Shown here: positions 13,739-14,647 of the stretch, piece after piece
Numbering within the stretch: the first letter of the stretch is position 1
Layout of the letters: every line of letters begins with the position of its first letter
Assembly (NCBI GenBank): GCA_019237515.1
Contig: JAFAGX010000486.1
Coordinates: 1-14,647 of the forward strand
Direction of reading: 5' to 3'
Length of the DNA stretch: 14,647 bases
From: Acidobacteriaceae bacterium
Lineage (GTDB): Bacteria > Acidobacteriota > Terriglobia > Terriglobales > SbA1
Translations under genes and position numbers: made by a program
Notes under the pieces: model-generated
What the model was told of the DNA's origin: nothing
The model's input: the letters and a program-made list of their open reading frames with translations, nothing else
Database searches by the model: none

Positions 13739-14647
13739 TTACTTCGTTTTGCCTGAAGCCGAAGATTCGGGTTTCAAGGCAGCAGAATTTGCGCCAGCGG
13801 AAGGATTCACTCCGAAATCCCAGACAAACGTGTTCATACCTTCTTTGCCTAACAATTCCACAACTGCATACTCTCCGGGTTCGAGCGCCGCATTGGGCGT
13901 GATTTTTACCCAGCCCCCGGTTAATTGCTGAGACGTCGTTGGAACCAGGCTCTGCTCCTGGCTGACTTTTCCAATCATACTGATCTTGATATTACCGACG
14001 ATTCGCTTTCCGTTCTTGGTCTTCGCTCGGACAATATGAAATCTGTCCCACGGTTGCTGGGGCGGTTGGGGTTGTCGCGGTTGCTGGGGCTGCTCCGAAA
14101 ATCCCCCATTGGCACCGCCGTCCTGCCCTTGCTCAAGGTTGACATAAATCGAGGGCACATTTGTATGTGCCTGCACGGGGGCGTGCGGGCCGTCTAACTC
14201 GATGGTCTGTTTACTGCTAGCAATCGGATTAATTGCCGCATGCAAGACGTTGGCCTTGCGGTTGCGGTTCAATTCTCCACCGTTCTGCTGCAACTCCACC
14301 AACTCCGGCTGACTCTGGTAAGTGTCCAGCAACACGATAGAGCCATCCTCCGGCAAGTGGAGGCCGGGAGCGACGAGTGGACTTCGGGCTTCCTCCGCCG
14401 CGCGCTCGGCGGCTACTTCTTTATCTAGTTCGATAGCTTCTGGGCTAGGCACCCCCGCGGCACGATCCTTTTCATATTTCTCGGTTGCTGCCCAGTCCAC
14501 CAGAGAATTAGGCACCTCTTCCCATTCATTGCGTTCCGAGCTCAGATACCGGACACGGTCGCCCTTCACCTCCCACTTAGTTGCGAGCTGGTAGGAGCCA
14601 TCTTTCAGGATGAGTCGCCCGGAGAGGTCCTGAGCGTGGATGTACCC
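13739..14647 (-). CDS. Unknown protein with Q/P-rich linker, 5'-truncated by window edge
   Basis: I do not recognise a named family. The frame is open to the right edge, giving 302 residues. The GTG at 14569 is probably internal, because the upstream codons encode LSGRLILKDGSYQLATKWEV, which reads straight into KGDRVRYLSSERNEWEEVP as one small beta-rich domain (fragment residues 8-50). Next comes a charged helical segment (YEKDRAAG to EEARSP), a middle region, and a Gln/Pro-rich linker at fragment residues 186-199. The C-terminal domain has RFHIVRAKTKNGKRIVGNIK, a WVKITPN block, PGEYAVVEL and FVWDFGV, and looks like a beta-sandwich. I recall similar two-part proteins from Acidobacteriota, without known function. 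A signal peptide cannot be judged because the N-terminus is outside the window. It converges with the decarboxylase. Confidence 0.8.
   Translation of the reverse strand, partial: GYIHAQDLSGRLILKDGSYQLATKWEVKGDRVRYLSSERNEWEEVPNSLVDWAATEKYEKDRAAGVPSPEAIELDKEVAAERAAEEARSPLVAPGLHLPEDGSIVLLDTYQSQPELVELQQNGGELNRNRKANVLHAAINPIASSKQTIELDGPHAPVQAHTNVPSIYVNLEQGQDGGANGGFSEQPQQPRQPQPPQQPWDRFHIVRAKTKNGKRIVGNIKISMIGKVSQEQSLVPTTSQQLTGGWVKITPNAALEPGEYAVVELLGKEGMNTFVWDFGVNPSAGANSAALKPESSASGKTK
14051..14092 (-). repeat. Gln/Pro-rich low-complexity coding stretch
   Basis: Fourteen codons encode only Gln, Pro and one Arg (QPQQPRQPQPPQQP), seen on the + strand as repeated GGTTG/GGGG tracts. It separates the N- and C-terminal parts of the unknown protein and is probably a flexible linker. 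Confidence 0.6.

Overview
This is an ordinary-looking chromosomal window from a moderately GC-rich, Gram-negative-type bacterium. The best guess is the phylum Acidobacteriota. That rests on the overall flavour of the proteins: two acidobacterial-looking proteins of unknown function at 7230-8420 and 13739-14647, a cold-shock protein and an X-family polymerase of the kind seen there, and a lipoprotein signal that implies a diderm-style envelope. This is inference from recalled families, not from a search. There is no tRNA, rRNA, CRISPR array, insertion sequence or phage gene that I can recognise. Thirteen protein genes cover nearly everything. The longest gap is 154 bases (8421-8574), so no gene-free stretch exceeds 300 bases.

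Left part (1-3516, all + strand): the 3' portion of anmK (anhydro-N-acetylmuramic acid kinase, peptidoglycan recycling) overlaps by 8 bases a lipoprotein peptide-binding component of an ABC importer (1051-2601). After 123 bases comes a YmdB-type metallophosphoesterase. The anmK/peptide-binding pair hints at recovery of cell-wall fragments.

Middle part (3553-8420): a Rossmann/DUF2520 protein (-) and a Nudix hydrolase (+) diverge from a 71-base region. They are followed by a cold-shock protein with a good sigma-70 promoter and a foldable leader, and by a complete DNA polymerase X with a PHP nuclease domain. A single-pass membrane protein of unknown function (-) ends 5 bases from the polymerase stop.

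Right part (8575-14647): a secreted M28 metallopeptidase of the glutamate carboxypeptidase II/transferrin-receptor type (-) diverges from a SAM-dependent methyltransferase (+). The methyltransferase stop directly abuts that of a DinB-family protein (-). The DinB gene diverges from an aromatic-L-amino-acid decarboxylase (+), which converges with the 3' part of an unknown two-domain protein (-) that runs off the right edge.

Apart from anmK/peptide-binding protein there is no clear operon: strands alternate and most genes appear to be single transcription units. I do not see a convincing new multi-gene system. The items most worth a second look are the two unknown proteins, two near-identical -10/start-codon arrangements suggesting leaderless mRNAs, the cold-shock leader with competing hairpins, a nested inverted repeat at 8471-8576, a short upstream ORF at the decarboxylase start, and substrate-pocket changes in the M28 peptidase.
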